Origin: Chlorella sorokiniana
Taxonomy: Eukaryota; Chlorophyta; Trebouxiophyceae; Chlorellales; Chlorellaceae
Length of the DNA stretch: 64,000 bases
Direction: 5' to 3'
NCBI GenBank assembly: GCA_025917655.1
Contig: CP084615.1
Coordinates: 930,001-994,000 of the forward strand
The notes under the pieces are model-generated. The model saw only the letters and a list, made by a program, of their open reading frames with translations, did no database searches and was not told where the DNA came from. Positions within the stretch are counted from its first letter, which is position 1. The number at the start of each line of letters is the position of its first letter. Of the stretch, positions 52,257 to 64,000 are shown in pieces. The position numbers and the translations under genes were made by a program.

Positions 52257-53791
52257 TCACCCTGCTCCAGTCATGGCGATGCTGTCGTTGCTGTACAGCG
52301 GGGCAGCCAGCAGGCCACGACGCGCGTCAAACTGCAGGCCGCGCCGCTGCACCCAGGCGTCAAAAGCGGTGCGCTGCTCTGCCGCTGCGCGGCGGTAGAT
52401 GCCCGCCATTTGCACATACTGCAGGGAGGGCCCCCGGTTGACCAAGCGCATGATGCCATCCAGGCTGACCCGGCAGCAGCGGTCCACACACACCAGGGCC
52501 AGCTGCGGGCAGCCGCCGCCCAGCAGCGACAGCGCGTCGTCGGTGGCGGCCGAGGAAGCCGCGGAGAAGACGCGCAGCGTGCGGCAGCGCTGCGCCAGCG
52601 CCATGGAGCCCCATTGCCCCCACATGCGCGTGTAGTTGAGCTGCAGGCTGCGCAGCTGGGGGCCGTAGGCGGCGGCGATGGCGGCCAAGCCGGCGTCCCC
52701 ACGCGCGTGTCGCTGAGCTCCAGGGCCGCGATGCGGGGGCAGCGCGCCGCCAGCTCAGCCACCAGCTCGTCGGTGACGCTGCCCAGGCTCACGCTCTCCT
52801 GGCCGCTGCTGACGGAGAAGCTCTCCAGCAGGGGGCAGGCGCGGATGACGGCGCGGAGGCCCTGCAGGTACACCCCGCCCCGCACCACTCCAGGGAGAAG
52901 GAGCGCAGCGGGGGCGCACGCCGCCAGCTGCTGCAGGCCCCAGTCGGTGATGTGCATGCAGCCGCGCAGCCTGCAGCAGGCGGGGCCGGGGGTGTTGGAA
53001 CCAAGGGCGGGATGCGCGGTGCACAGAGGCGGGAGGGGTCGGGCATTGTGTACCTCACGCCAAAGGGGGTCATGGCGCTCCTCCGCGCATTGCAAGGACG
53101 ACTCACCGCACGGTTTGCAGGTTTGGGGAGCAGCGTGCAACCAGCGCCAGGCATTCGTCGGTGAGCAGGAGCGAGGCAATGGGGCAGCCACCGCCAGCAT
53201 CGAATTCTGCAGGGCCACAACATGGGAAGATGTGCGTCACTGTACATACAGGTTGCTTGTACATACAGGTTTGGTCGATGGCGCACGAAGCAAGGGCGGC
53301 AGGAGCGCCGCCGGCTGGTCGTCACCTGTCAATCTGCTGCCCCACCAGCGAGAGATGCTCAAGCACAGAGCAGGAACCACTGAATCAGAATGGCGTGCAC
53401 TCCTGCAGGTGATTGGAGCAGACCAGCGGCTCAGAGGAAGGGCAGGGTGCGGAGAAGCTGGCTGGGTGGATCGGCGCAGCACGCAGCCAGCGCCACAGGT
53501 GACTAAAGGGAACCAGACTTTGACCGCCGAAAGGCCATTCTTGCGAATGCCAGCACATCACCTTGTGGCCTGCTCCCAGCATAGCGAGCGCCAAGTCTCT
53601 GGCAGGGCCTTCAGCGCTTGCTCCCACTTTTTCGAGACCAGGAAGAGTGCGGCTGCATCCTTTTGCGCGGTGTCACCAAGTGGTACGGTCAATTTGGAAA
53701 GCAAATCGCTGCAATTGAGGACTTGCTGCTGGGCATCCTCCCCAGTCCGGCTGGCGTGCAACAAGGCTTGCCACTCCTCAAACTGCCGCAT
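52257..53791 (-). CDS. F-box/leucine-rich-repeat protein
   Basis: A substrate-recognition subunit of an SCF ubiquitin ligase is likely. The start chosen at 53791 gives MRQFEEWQALLHASRTGED; the open frame extends to a Met at 53944, so a longer N-terminus is possible. An F-box-like segment follows: DLLSKLTVPLGDTAQKDAAA then LFLVSKKWEQALKALPETWR (about 53.7-53.6 kb). Leucine-rich repeats of the cysteine-containing type come next: HITDWGLQQLAACAPA, LRAVIRACPLLESFSVSSG, VAELAARCPRIAALELSDTR, GLAAIAAAYGPQLRSLQLNY, ALAQRCRTLRVFSAASSAA and LLGGGCPQLALVCVDRCCRV. It ends SNDSIAMTGAG with the stop at 52257. The substrate cannot be inferred. Confidence 0.75.
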
Positions 53792-54122
53792 GTCGGCAGA
53801 CTCTGTTCTTGGCACAATGAGCAGAAAGTGTCGAGCTACGCCCGATGCACTCCGATACATGCTGCTGTCCGGCACCTGGCCTACATGGCGGCAGCAGTTT
53901 CTACCTGGCGGCAGCCACGAACGCATGAGCGCAGGGCCAGGCACACAAAATGCAAGTAGCTACAGCCTACAACACAATCATTGAACAGCCATTCCAGCTG
54001 AAGAGAATCGAACAAACTGAAACGCACTGTACAAAAGGAACACATCGAGCGCTTGCAATAGCGGGCTGCCTGGACTATCTGGCAACCCGCCCTGGCCTCC
54101 AGCTAAGCGCCGCCTGGCTCCA
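53792..54122. other. Spacer between F-box/LRR gene and MAPK 3' end
   Basis: This 331 bp should hold the F-box/LRR promoter and the MAPK 3' UTR, both on the minus strand. Part may be coding if the upstream Met of the LRR gene is used. Nothing else recognised. Confidence 0.35.
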
Positions 54123-56184
<2,062 letters not shown>

Positions 56185-56653
56185 TGCGCGCTGCTGCCTC
56201 CTTGGTCACTGGCTGGAGCCTTTTGGCGGCGGGGCGGTGGCGCCGCTGAGTGGCGCAACAAGCGTCACTGTGGGGAGGTGCAAGAGGTGTCGGGGGACGC
56301 AGGGAGGCTATCGGCTATGGCACGGATCGAGGCGGTTGCTGCGACGGCGCTTCGCGGCTTCAAGGGCACAGGATATGACTGTGCAAGGCTCCAGAAGCTC
56401 GCTTGTGAAAGAGGCTGCGCCATCTGCGACTGGCTGACCCAGTCTTTGGGCGCGTGCAGTACTTGGGAGCACTACTATTGCCCTCCGCATCTGCTGCCAT
56501 GTCTTTGGCACGCACATTGCATCCTGTGCTGCCATAATCGCTGCCAACACCGAGATCGGACACAATGGCCAGCACAGCAGCAACCAGGGCGTTTGTGCAG
56601 GCGAGTGCTGCCTTGCTTCTCCTACTGCAAGGTGCAACATCCGTCACATCGTC
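56185..56653. promoter_or_regulatory. Divergent spacer between MAPK and PsbP-like gene
   Basis: This is 469 bp between outward-facing start codons, expected to hold both promoters. Short ORFs on both strands (for example 56278-56688) show no protein family. No distinct motif identified. Confidence 0.35.
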
Positions 56654-56689
56654 ATGCGCACGTTAATCTATGTCGTGTCCACCGCTGAT

Positions 56690-58024
56690 ATGTTGCAGAC
56701 AGCGGCTCCCGTGCGGCCACGACCGGCCACTCGGCGCCTTGCTCAGACGGCTGTGCAGTGCACGGCTCAGCCTGGTGAGTGAGATCATCAGATTGGCACC
56801 AATCGCGGTCGATGGCTGGACCGACCGCTGAGGGTAGAGCTCCCCACACCGCCGACAGTCTTCCGCACCCTGCCGCCGCCGTTTCCCTCTTGCCCTGGGG
56901 GATGTGATGTTGCACGTATCCGTCCCTCACCTGCAGGCGATGCACCATCTCGACGGCAGGCGCTGCAGCTGGGCGCGGCGCTGGCAGCCATGCCACTGCT
57001 TGCAGGCAGTGCGAGCGCTGCTAAGAGTGAGCTATATGCTGTGTGTTGGTGCATCAACAGTATGACGCCGTTTCCTGGCAATCGACTCGCCGCACTCCCT
57101 GGACTGGAAGATCTCTCCATCGCACGTCTGCAACCTGCTGTGACAGAGCATAGACGCTGCCCTGCCGACCGCTGCGTAGCCAACAGCCCCAGCCTGTCGT
57201 GGCCCCCCTCCTGCTCGCAGTTCCCAAGGGCTTCGTCGCGGTCAAGGACTCCAACGACGGGTACGGCTTCCTGTACCCCTTTGGCTGGCAGGAGGTGACG
57301 GTGGACGGGCAGGACGTGGTGTACAAGGACGTGATTGAGCCGCTGGAGAGCGTGTCGGTGTCGCTGGTGCCCACCGAGAAGGCCGACGTCACCGAGTTTG
57401 GGGAGCCCAAGGAGGTGGCCTTCACGCTAGCCGACAAGGTGCTGACGGCGCCCAGCCAGGAGGTCACGCTCATCAACGTGGGAGAGGTGGGTGCCTCGGC
57501 GCACTCGGTGCCGCCCGGAAGCCTGGACAAGAGCAGAGAGTGCTGGGAGGCTGCGTGGCCTTGCCACCTGGAGGCCGGGCACGTATGAGATCTATTGCTG
57601 GTTGCTGCTATGGTGGTTTGTGAACCGCTTGCAATTGAAACCCACCCTGGCCGCTGGCTGTTCTCTCCATCTGTCGCGCAGCGCACCCTCAACGGCCGCC
57701 GCTACGTGGACTTTGAGTTCACCGCTAAGAACCGGAACTACACGCGCCATGCGCTGGCCTCTGTCACCGTGGGCAATGGTGAGCACTGCATCTGGGTTGG
57801 GAGGGGTGGGGGTGGGGGGGGGGGGGCGCTTTCCGCTCAGGGATGTAGGCAAGCTCTGCTTAATGGGTGCTCACTGCTGCTGCTGCCGCTGCTGCCTGTG
57901 AACGTCTGGTCGTGCAGGCAAGTTCTACACGCTGCTGACGGGTGCCAACGAGAAGCGGTGGGGCCGCATGTCGGGCAAGATCAAGACGGTGGTCAGCAGC
58001 TTTGAGGTCGAGGACCGCTTTTGA
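56690..58024 (+). CDS. PPL1: PsbP-like protein 1, thylakoid lumen
   Basis: PsbP-like protein 1 supports photosystem II repair in the chloroplast lumen. ATG 56690 (MLQTAAPVRPRPATRRLAQT) gives an Arg/Ala/Thr-rich stromal transit peptide; an in-frame ATG at 56654 would add 12 residues. Exon 2 (from about 56937) encodes GDAPSRRQALQLGAALAAMP then LLAGSASA, a twin-arginine lumen-targeting signal with a hydrophobic core and an AxA cleavage site. The mature protein starts near AKIPKGFVAVKDSNDGYGFL. The PsbP fold is YPFGWQEVTVDGQDVVYKDV, IEPLESVSVSLVPTEKADVT, LNGRRYVDFEFTAKNRNYTR and HALASVTVGNGKFYTLLTGA, then NEKRWGRMSGKIKTVVSSFE. The stop is at 58022-58024. The fit is to PPL1 rather than the oxygen-evolving subunit PsbP itself. 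Confidence 0.9.
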
Positions 58025-58457
58025 GTTTCGTGGCATTTTAGCACCAGGCGGGCCCCAAGCTTGGCGGCCTCCTGGAGCAGCCCGCACTGCATGTCTGCGC
58101 CCCTGAGGCCGTCAAGCGTGATCATGCTTCAGAATCAGCAGGCCCGGTGCTGTCAGAGAAGAATTTCAAGGCTGAATTCACCCCTGTTCAATTGTTTCAT
58201 GCTTGATCTCCGAACTGCTGCTGGAGTGTGGGGCTTTGCATCCAACGATTTTGGCTGTGTGACCGCATTGCCCCCGGAACAGGCCATAGCACAGAGCAGT
58301 CGCGCAAATCCAGTGGAGGGGAGGAAGAAGACGCATCCGACGTGTAAGACTATATGCGCCGTCATATCGCGCTGGCGGGCCCGCCAGCTCAGGAGCTCCT
58401 CCCAGACGGCTGCTGCCCCGACGCAACGGTCGGCGCATTGGTGAAGTCGCTGCTGAA
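58025..58457. other. Spacer between PPL1 and the CCHC zinc-knuckle gene
   Basis: This 433 bp contains the PPL1 3' UTR and the promoter of the next plus-strand gene. No structure recognised. Confidence 0.4.
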
Positions 58458-61400
58458 ATGCCGAAGCGAACACAGGTTGTAGACGAGTCGGAGTCAGAGG
58501 AGGAGGGGTTTGTGGACCTGACCCATGCAGATGCGAAGCGACAAAGCACTCAACCCGTGCTGAAACGCCTGCGAAGAGCTCAACAGGTGGCGAGAAGTGC
58601 TTCCGCCAGTGGCTTGGCTCAGGACGTGAACGTCGTCCAGGCCGCTGCCGCAAGTGGACCGCTCCTGTTCCAGACTCCTCAGCGTCGGCCATCCCCTCGC
58701 ATGGCCACCGCACCAGCACCCAGTACGTCACAACATGCCACCGCGGCCAAAATTCTAGGTGAAGCGCCCCTGCAAGCATGCCAGCATCGCCAGGGCGCGT
58801 TGCAAGCAGCGGAGCGGCTGCGTCACAGCAAGGTGGAGGTGACAGCACTGTCTTCTCGTGCTACCGTTTGAGGCCTCGATTCCGGATACCTTGCAGGGTT
58901 TACTGACTACAACCGGTTTTTGGATGGGGACAAGGACGGCGAGCCTGCAAAAAGAGGCACACGCCGATTAACCGACACTCCACGGCGCTCCCAGCGTCAA
59001 GCGCAGCAGCGTGGGCAGCATCAGCGAGGGAACCTGGACTTGCGAGAGCGCCAACGCCAGCACATGGACGAGCTTGATCTGCAGGACTTATCTTCTGAGG
59101 AGGGCGCCGAGGCGGACAGCCAGCCAGAGGGCAGCAGCAGCAGCGAGGGCTGCGGGACCGGAGCCTCAGACTCCGAGGGATCCGACCTGGCCGGCTTTGT
59201 GATGGAGGGAGAAGCCGACGAGCAAGCAGCCCTTGATGAACTGTGCGTGGAGGAGGGGGGGGGGGGGGGGGGGCCTTGCTGCTGCAGCTGCTGGAGTTGC
59301 ACCTCAAGGCATCGGGAGCGCCGCCTGTCAATGCCCGCTCCGCATCTGGCCCTCCCCGCATCTGCCCCTGCAGGTTCGGCCGCACCGCGCGGGTTCCGCA
59401 TGACGGAAGCCGACAAACACCGCCTGTACTGCCAGCTGCGCCTGCTGCACCTGTTGGATGCGCTGCCTGCCTCGCACAGCCTCTCTGCGGCGGAGAGCTC
59501 GTGCGTGGCTCGCGCGCTGGAGGTTGAGCGGAACCTGAAGCACACCAGGCACGCTGCCCTGCTGCTGGGTGCAGAGCAGCATGCAGTCCAGCACGCCTTC
59601 ACAGCCTCGTTGGTGGCCCAGCATGTGCTCATGCTCAGGCTGCAGCAGGATCCTGCACCCAAGTTCCGCCGGTCATGTGGCACCCCCTGCAGGGAGCAGG
59701 CCAACCACATGGTAGGCTGGCGGCGCGCAGACGGCGGGCTGCAGCAGAGGTTTGAGGACTGGACCGAGGTGGCGACGGAGCGGGGGGTTCCGCAAAGCCC
59801 GCCACTGCGCGTTTTGCCGCGTCAACCGGTGCGCTGCTACCCACGCTGAGTCACTGTGTTGGATGAACCCCTGCCCCGCTGCCTTGTGCTTTGTTGCTGC
59901 AGACATCTCTGCTGGTCGGCCTCACTGTGCAAGAGCCCCCCACTGCCCCGCCCCGCAGCAAGAAGCGCATCTGCATGCACAAGCTGCGCTTCCGGGAGAC
60001 GCGCACCCGGTTGTGTGGCTGGAGCCGCTGCTGCGCCAGCGGCCTGCTGCCGCCAGAGGGACAGGTGGGGCTGGCAGTGGGCATGTGCGAGACCGAGAGC
60101 GCGAGCGAGGGCAGCCACAGCAGCGGCGAAGCCAGCAGCGGTAGCAGCGCCGACAGCGGCAGCAGCGGCAGCAGCGACGAACCTCCGGGCGGTTGCTGTC
60201 AGCAGCGCAGCGAGTACCGCGGGCCTCGCAGGATGATTGCCGCAGGCGGCTCTTGGCCGACAGCTCTGAGGAAGAGGAGGCGGGAGGGGCGGTGCGCCGT
60301 TGCAGGCCAAGCACCCGGCAGCGCGCGCGGCGCAGGCGCGCGGCAGCTGACAGCTCGGATGAGGAGAGCAGCGGGAGCGGCAGCTCGGAAGCTTTGCAGG
60401 CAGCTGTCCTCAACGAAGCTGATGACCCTTCGTCCGACGACTCTGGTGGGTTGACCGGCCCATGAAGCCCTTGCCAGCCTTCCCATGTGCTGCTGGGGGT
60501 TGCCGCAACACACGGCGTCGCCGCCGGGATCCCCACCCGCCCCTGCAGATGCAAGCGACGAGGGGAGGGCGCCGCGCGCCCGCCCCCGCATCGGCGTGGA
60601 CTGTTGGGCCCGTGCCTTTGTGTACCACGCCGCGCATCGCTACCCCGCCCGCCTCGACAACATGCTGCTGTACCTGACTCGGCAGCTTCTGCGGTACACA
60701 CCTGTGAGGAGGCGGACTGGGGTGGGGGGCTCTGCGCGTCGCACTTTGCTTGTTTGATCACATGCAAGTTTGAGGTCTGCTGGATGCCCAGCAAGTGCAG
60801 CTGGGTCTGAGCACCTCCCACAACCCTCTGCAACTCCTCCAGGAGAAGGACCAGCCCGCCAGCCTGGCCGGTCTGGCCCGCGCTGTGCTGCTGCAGTATG
60901 GCGCACCCCTCTTCTCCCATTTCAAGCAGTTTGAGAACGAACTCACGCGCTTCAACCTGGCGCAGGTGGGTGCTGCTTGTGTGTGAGCGAACGCGGGGGG
61001 TAACGGCGAGGGCTATCTGACCCCAGCGCCAGCCTAACGCTGCCAGCAGATGGAGCCCGCTGCTGCACTGTGGGGCATTGGGTGCTGGTTCTTGCCAGGC
61101 CATCAAGCCCAAACCCCTTCCCCGTCCTGTACTGCAGGAAAAGCGGGATTTGGACAAGACGCAGGAAAACTTCAAGGTGGTGCGGGGGCTGGAGGATGCG
61201 CTCTATGCACGCATCACGCCCCTCACCCAAGATGAGCGGGAGCGTGGAGTGGATGCCAGCGTTGCCCTCAGTGCCTTCAAGCTGCGGCTGCGGCAACGAC
61301 GCTCCAGCGGGGAGAGCAGGCCCGATGGCGGCTGCGGCGATGGCGGCATCAGCGAGCCCGACGGCCGGCAGCAAGGTGCCGATGTGCCAGGCGATGACGG

Positions 61401-62021
61401 CCAGCTGCTGCTGCTTGAGGGGAGGTGGATGCTGTTGACGAGGAGGAATGCGAGGAGGAGGAAAGGGAAGTGGAGGGAGGAGGCCAAGCCGGTAGACGGC
61501 TTCGGCAGAAGCTTGATAAGGCAGCGCGGTCCCACCAGCATCGCCATCTCGCACCTTTACAGACGGGCGGGCAGCGCGCCGCGGCAGCCGTGGCATCTGC
61601 GGCCAGGGATTTCCAGCGGCAGCAGCAGCTGCATGAACGACCTGATGGCAGGGAGGATGATGCGAGCGACAGCCCCGTGCAACCCTCCGCCCGTCAAGGG
61701 ATTGCTGAGGTGAACGGCTTTGGCACGCAGGTGCAGGCAATTGATCCAGCCAACCAGCAGCAGCAGGAGCAGCAGCAACAGCAGCAGCAACAGCAGCAAC
61801 AGCAGCAGCAACAGCAGCAACAGCAGCAGCAGCAGCAGCGCAGCATCCCACCAGACGCTTGCTATCGCTGCGGGCAGAGCGGCCATTGGTCCATGAACTG
61901 CCCATCGAAAGCCTGCTACACATGCGGCAGCATGCACCACTTTGCGGCGCAGTGCCCAGACCGGCTGCGCTGCTTCAAGTGCAAGCAATTAGGACACTGG
62001 TCCGCCAATTGCCCATGTTAG
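58458..62021 (+). CDS. Large acidic nuclear-type protein with polyQ and three C-terminal CCHC zinc knuckles; DUF4211-like middle region
   Basis: No assured function. ATG 58458 gives MPKRTQVVDESESEEEGFVD, a basic/acidic opening. Exon 2 (from about 58898, GFTDYNRFLDGDKDGEPAKR) is Ser/Glu-rich, including LDLQDLSSEEGAEAD and SDLAGFVMEGEADEQAALDE. A helical part follows (MTEADKHRLYCQLRLLHLLD, about 59400), then ARHCAFCRVNRCAATH (about 59790) and IGVDCWARAFVYHAAHRYPA with LDNMLLYLTRQLLRYTP (about 60590-60700). The C-x2-C...ATH and the C...yHa..H pieces recall the DUF4211 domain, but this is tentative. Later come NLAQEKRDLDKTQENFKVVR, an acidic block, a long polyQ (61755-61838) and three C-x2-C-x4-H-x4-C knuckles: CYRCGQSGHWSMNC, CYTCGSMHHFAAQC and CFKCKQLGHWSANC, ending at 62021. 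RNA or single-stranded DNA binding is inferred from the knuckles. A 19-G run at 59255-59273 leaves the frame there uncertain. Confidence 0.7.
59255..59273 (+). repeat. 19-base poly-G run inside a coding exon
   Basis: An uninterrupted run of 19 G follows the acidic exon of the CCHC gene (codons for EEGGGGG). Its length decides the frame into the next segment, where LLLQLLELHLKASGAPP in another frame looks more protein-like than the raw continuation. Confidence 0.8.
61755..61838 (+). repeat. CAG/CAA polyglutamine tract
   Basis: Mixed CAG and CAA codons encode about 28 residues that are all Gln except one Glu, immediately before RSIPPD and the first zinc knuckle. The interruption by CAA codons suggests a maintained polyQ rather than recent slippage. 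Confidence 0.85.
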
Positions 62022-62461
62022 AGTGTGCCGCGGCTGGTGTAAGCATGTTTAACCACAAGTGCACCCCATGTCTGGTGTGGTGGTTGGCGCTCAACAACAA
62101 ACTTGCTGAGCCAGCCTGTTCCCATCTCTGCTACCTTCACCTCTAGCATGGCTCGCTTCATCACAGGCACATGCAAACAGACGCAGGTCGGTCATGTGAA
62201 AGCAGTGGAATAAAGTTGGGATGAAACATGGAAAGCTACAAAACCTGGAAAATTGAGTCAAATCAACACGTGCGCTGCAAATGCCCTTTCCACAATCGGC
62301 TGGCCGCCCCAACCAGAGTAGGTCGAGCAGGGCAAAGGACAGAAGAAAAGGTTGCTCCATTTGTTGTGGGGGCTGCAGGGCCCAGCAGCTTTTCCCGTTC
62401 GTTTGCTCGTTTGTTTGCCCTGGCTTGGTGCTTCTGGTGAGCCTGCGTGCTGGTTGCAGCA
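62022..62461. other. Convergent 3' spacer between CCHC gene and VWA gene
   Basis: This 440 bp should hold two 3' UTRs. TGTAA occurs at 62039-62043 but only about 17 bases past the CCHC-gene stop, too close to be a convincing polyadenylation signal. No gene recognised. Confidence 0.4.
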
Positions 62462-64000
62462 TCACTCCTGATTGCCGGACCCCACGGCCGCGAGCTTCTT
62501 CAGCAGCTTCACCTCCTGGTCCAGGCTGGCATCGTTGGTGGCCTCAGCCACCCCTTCCAAGTAGGGCAGGAACTCCTTGAAGGCCGCTGCCGCGTCCTTG
62601 TTCACCGCCAGCGGCTGGCTCTGCCGCTCCCAGCGCCCCAGCAGCTGGGGCCACAGCGGCGGCGGCGGCGGCAGCGGGCACGCATCGGGCAGCAGCCAGC
62701 GGCGGAGCGCGCAGCCGCCGGTCACAGGGCTGGCGCGGTACAGGGTCACCGGCACCGGGCAGTACCACGTCGGGAAGCTGGCGCAGTCCTCTGCGGGCAC
62801 CACAATCGGCTGGCTGGGCTCCAGCCCCTGCCACTGGTCCAGCAGCCTGCGAGGAGGAGACACTGGGTCAGCCTCTGAGAGAAAGCCACGCGGCTGGCAG
62901 GCTACGCTGCAGCGCAAAGGAACATCGCGGGCATCACAAGCAGAACCGACCCAGCAACGCGTCGGGGGGCTGCCAGCCGCACGCACCAGCCGTGCAGCAG
63001 GTCTGTGTACCGCGCCAGCGCCACCGCCTTCTCCACGCCGCTCGAGCCGTAGAGCTCGGCGCTGCTGTCGCTCCGCACCGCCTCGGGCACCTCCACCGTG
63101 CGAACGGAGCTGGGGGGCAAAGCATGGCGGTGGGTGAGCAAGGAAGAGTGAGGCTGGGTGTGGGAGGGGCACAGGCCGAGCGCAGGGCTCTGAGGCAAGC
63201 GCCCTCCCCTCTGCGCGCAAGGCGGCGCTGTGCACGGCATGCAGCCGCACGCCAGCCGCGCACCTGGCCTTGTTGCCCTCCCGGTCCTCGTAGCTCGCCT
63301 CCAGCACCAGCGGCAGAGACGGGTCGGCTGGGGGCGCATGCGCAGCAGAACCACGCCCCCTTGATGCCCTCGTCCGTCTTGGGGGAGGGGAACAGGGTGT
63401 GCACCTGCGGGGGGTGCCGGAAGGCATCACTCGGAAGACGGGCAGCTCATCCCGCAGCGCTGGCAAGCAGCGCTCGCTCCCCTTCCAAGCCAGCGAGGAG
63501 AGCGGGCGGCCTGCGCTGCCGCCGGCTCTGCGCCCGCACCTTCATCACGGTTCCGTCGCTGGATAGCGCGCTTTCGTTGGAGTTGGGGGAGCCGTAGACA
63601 TGCAGGATCTGCCAGCCCCTGCCGCCGCTGTCGCCCTCCTCCTGCCCAGACACCTGCACCCTGAGCGCCAGGTCGAACACCAGGGGCCTACGGGCAGCCA
63701 GGGGAGAGGGGATGGGTGGGCGGGGAGCAGCCATGGTGCGCCTATGGTGCGCTGCCCCTCCAGGGCAGCACAACAAGCTGCGATCCCCGGCTGTAGGCAG
63801 CCAGGTCATCGACTGCACGCGCCCAGCTGGTACCCGCTCCGACACCCTCCCCCTCACGTGACTGCGTAGTCAAATTCATCGATGAGTCGCCGCCTGAACT
63901 CGCCGGGGTGTGCACCGAGAAGTAGTTGGCGCCCCGCACCTTGCTGATGGCCTCCACCAGCTGGGTGTTGAAGTCCAGGCCCACGCCTGAGCAAGGGGAG
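62462..64000 (-). CDS. VWA-domain protein (YfbK-like), C-terminal part; 5' end beyond window
   Basis: The 5' end is off the right edge. The visible part starts GLDFNTQLVEAISKVRGANY then FSVHTPGEFRRRLIDEFDYA, the end of a von Willebrand factor A domain. PLVFDLALRVQVSGQEEGDS, WQILHVYGSPNSNESALSSD and VMKVHTLFPSPKTDEGIKGG follow, the flanking region found with bacterial YfbK/Ca-activated-channel-like proteins and many algal homologues. Further on are VLEASYEDREGNKARC, SSGVEKAVALARYTDLLHGW and a C-terminal region ending VKLLKKLAAVGSGNQE at 62462. HTPGEFRRR needs one added base at 63903-63907, and KGGVVLLRMR one added base in the C5 run 63356-63360. The cellular role of the eukaryotic family members is not known to me. 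Confidence 0.75.

Noticed and set aside
52158-53984. 608-codon plus-strand open frame
   Set aside because: Covers the F-box/LRR gene in antisense and extends through its introns; no recognisable protein.
61755-61838. CRISPR-like or satellite array
   Set aside because: It is an in-frame CAG/CAA polyglutamine tract without spacers.
61755-62021. Retrotransposon Gag fragment (CCHC knuckles)
   Set aside because: The knuckles lie at the end of a long intron-containing gene with no protease, reverse transcriptase or LTR nearby.

Overview
This looks like a nuclear chromosome segment of a GC-rich green alga, most likely a trebouxiophyte of the Chlorella type. The evidence is plant-type gene content (a thylakoid-lumen PsbP-like protein, a DASH cryptochrome, a plant group-C-like MAP kinase, AINTEGUMENTA-like AP2-domain factors, an EMB514/DOMINO1-like DUF3223 protein), very high GC in coding sequence, and many short GT-AG introns. 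The genus is inference. All CDS coordinates are gene spans from start codon to stop codon with introns included.

Layout, left to right: the 5' end of a WD40 protein (minus, runs off the left edge); VPS72/YL1 of the SWR1 complex (plus); the checkpoint kinase ATR, about 15 kb (minus); cytosolic tyrosyl-tRNA synthetase (plus); a Golgi pH regulator/GTG membrane protein (minus); a CRY-DASH photolyase-like protein with an RGG tail (plus); palmitoyl-protein thioesterase 1 (minus); AP-2 adaptor sigma subunit (minus); two tandem copies of an AP2-domain transcription-factor gene (minus); elongation factor 2 (minus); RNA polymerase I subunit RPA43 (minus); a DUF3223 protein (plus); an F-box/LRR protein (minus); a TEY MAP kinase (minus); PsbP-like protein 1 (plus); a large acidic protein ending in polyQ and three CCHC zinc knuckles (plus); and the 3' part of a VWA-domain protein (minus, runs off the right edge).

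Most genes sit in divergent or convergent pairs with 0.2-0.6 kb spacers. They are unrelated housekeeping or signalling genes, not one pathway. The only loose theme is genome maintenance and chromatin (VPS72, ATR, CRY-DASH). The one strongly non-ordinary locus is the 4.3 kb direct tandem duplication at about 32.0-41.2 kb. It carries the AP2-factor gene plus the upstream DNA of AP2S1.

A caution for any user: in at least ten places a conserved protein can only be read through if one base is added to a G or C run or next to one (TyrRS, EF2, MAPK, CRY-DASH, PPT1, the VWA protein, and others). The genes affected are mostly essential and otherwise intact, so I read this as one-base under-calling in the assembly, not pseudogenes. 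Frame breaks anywhere in this window should be judged in that light.
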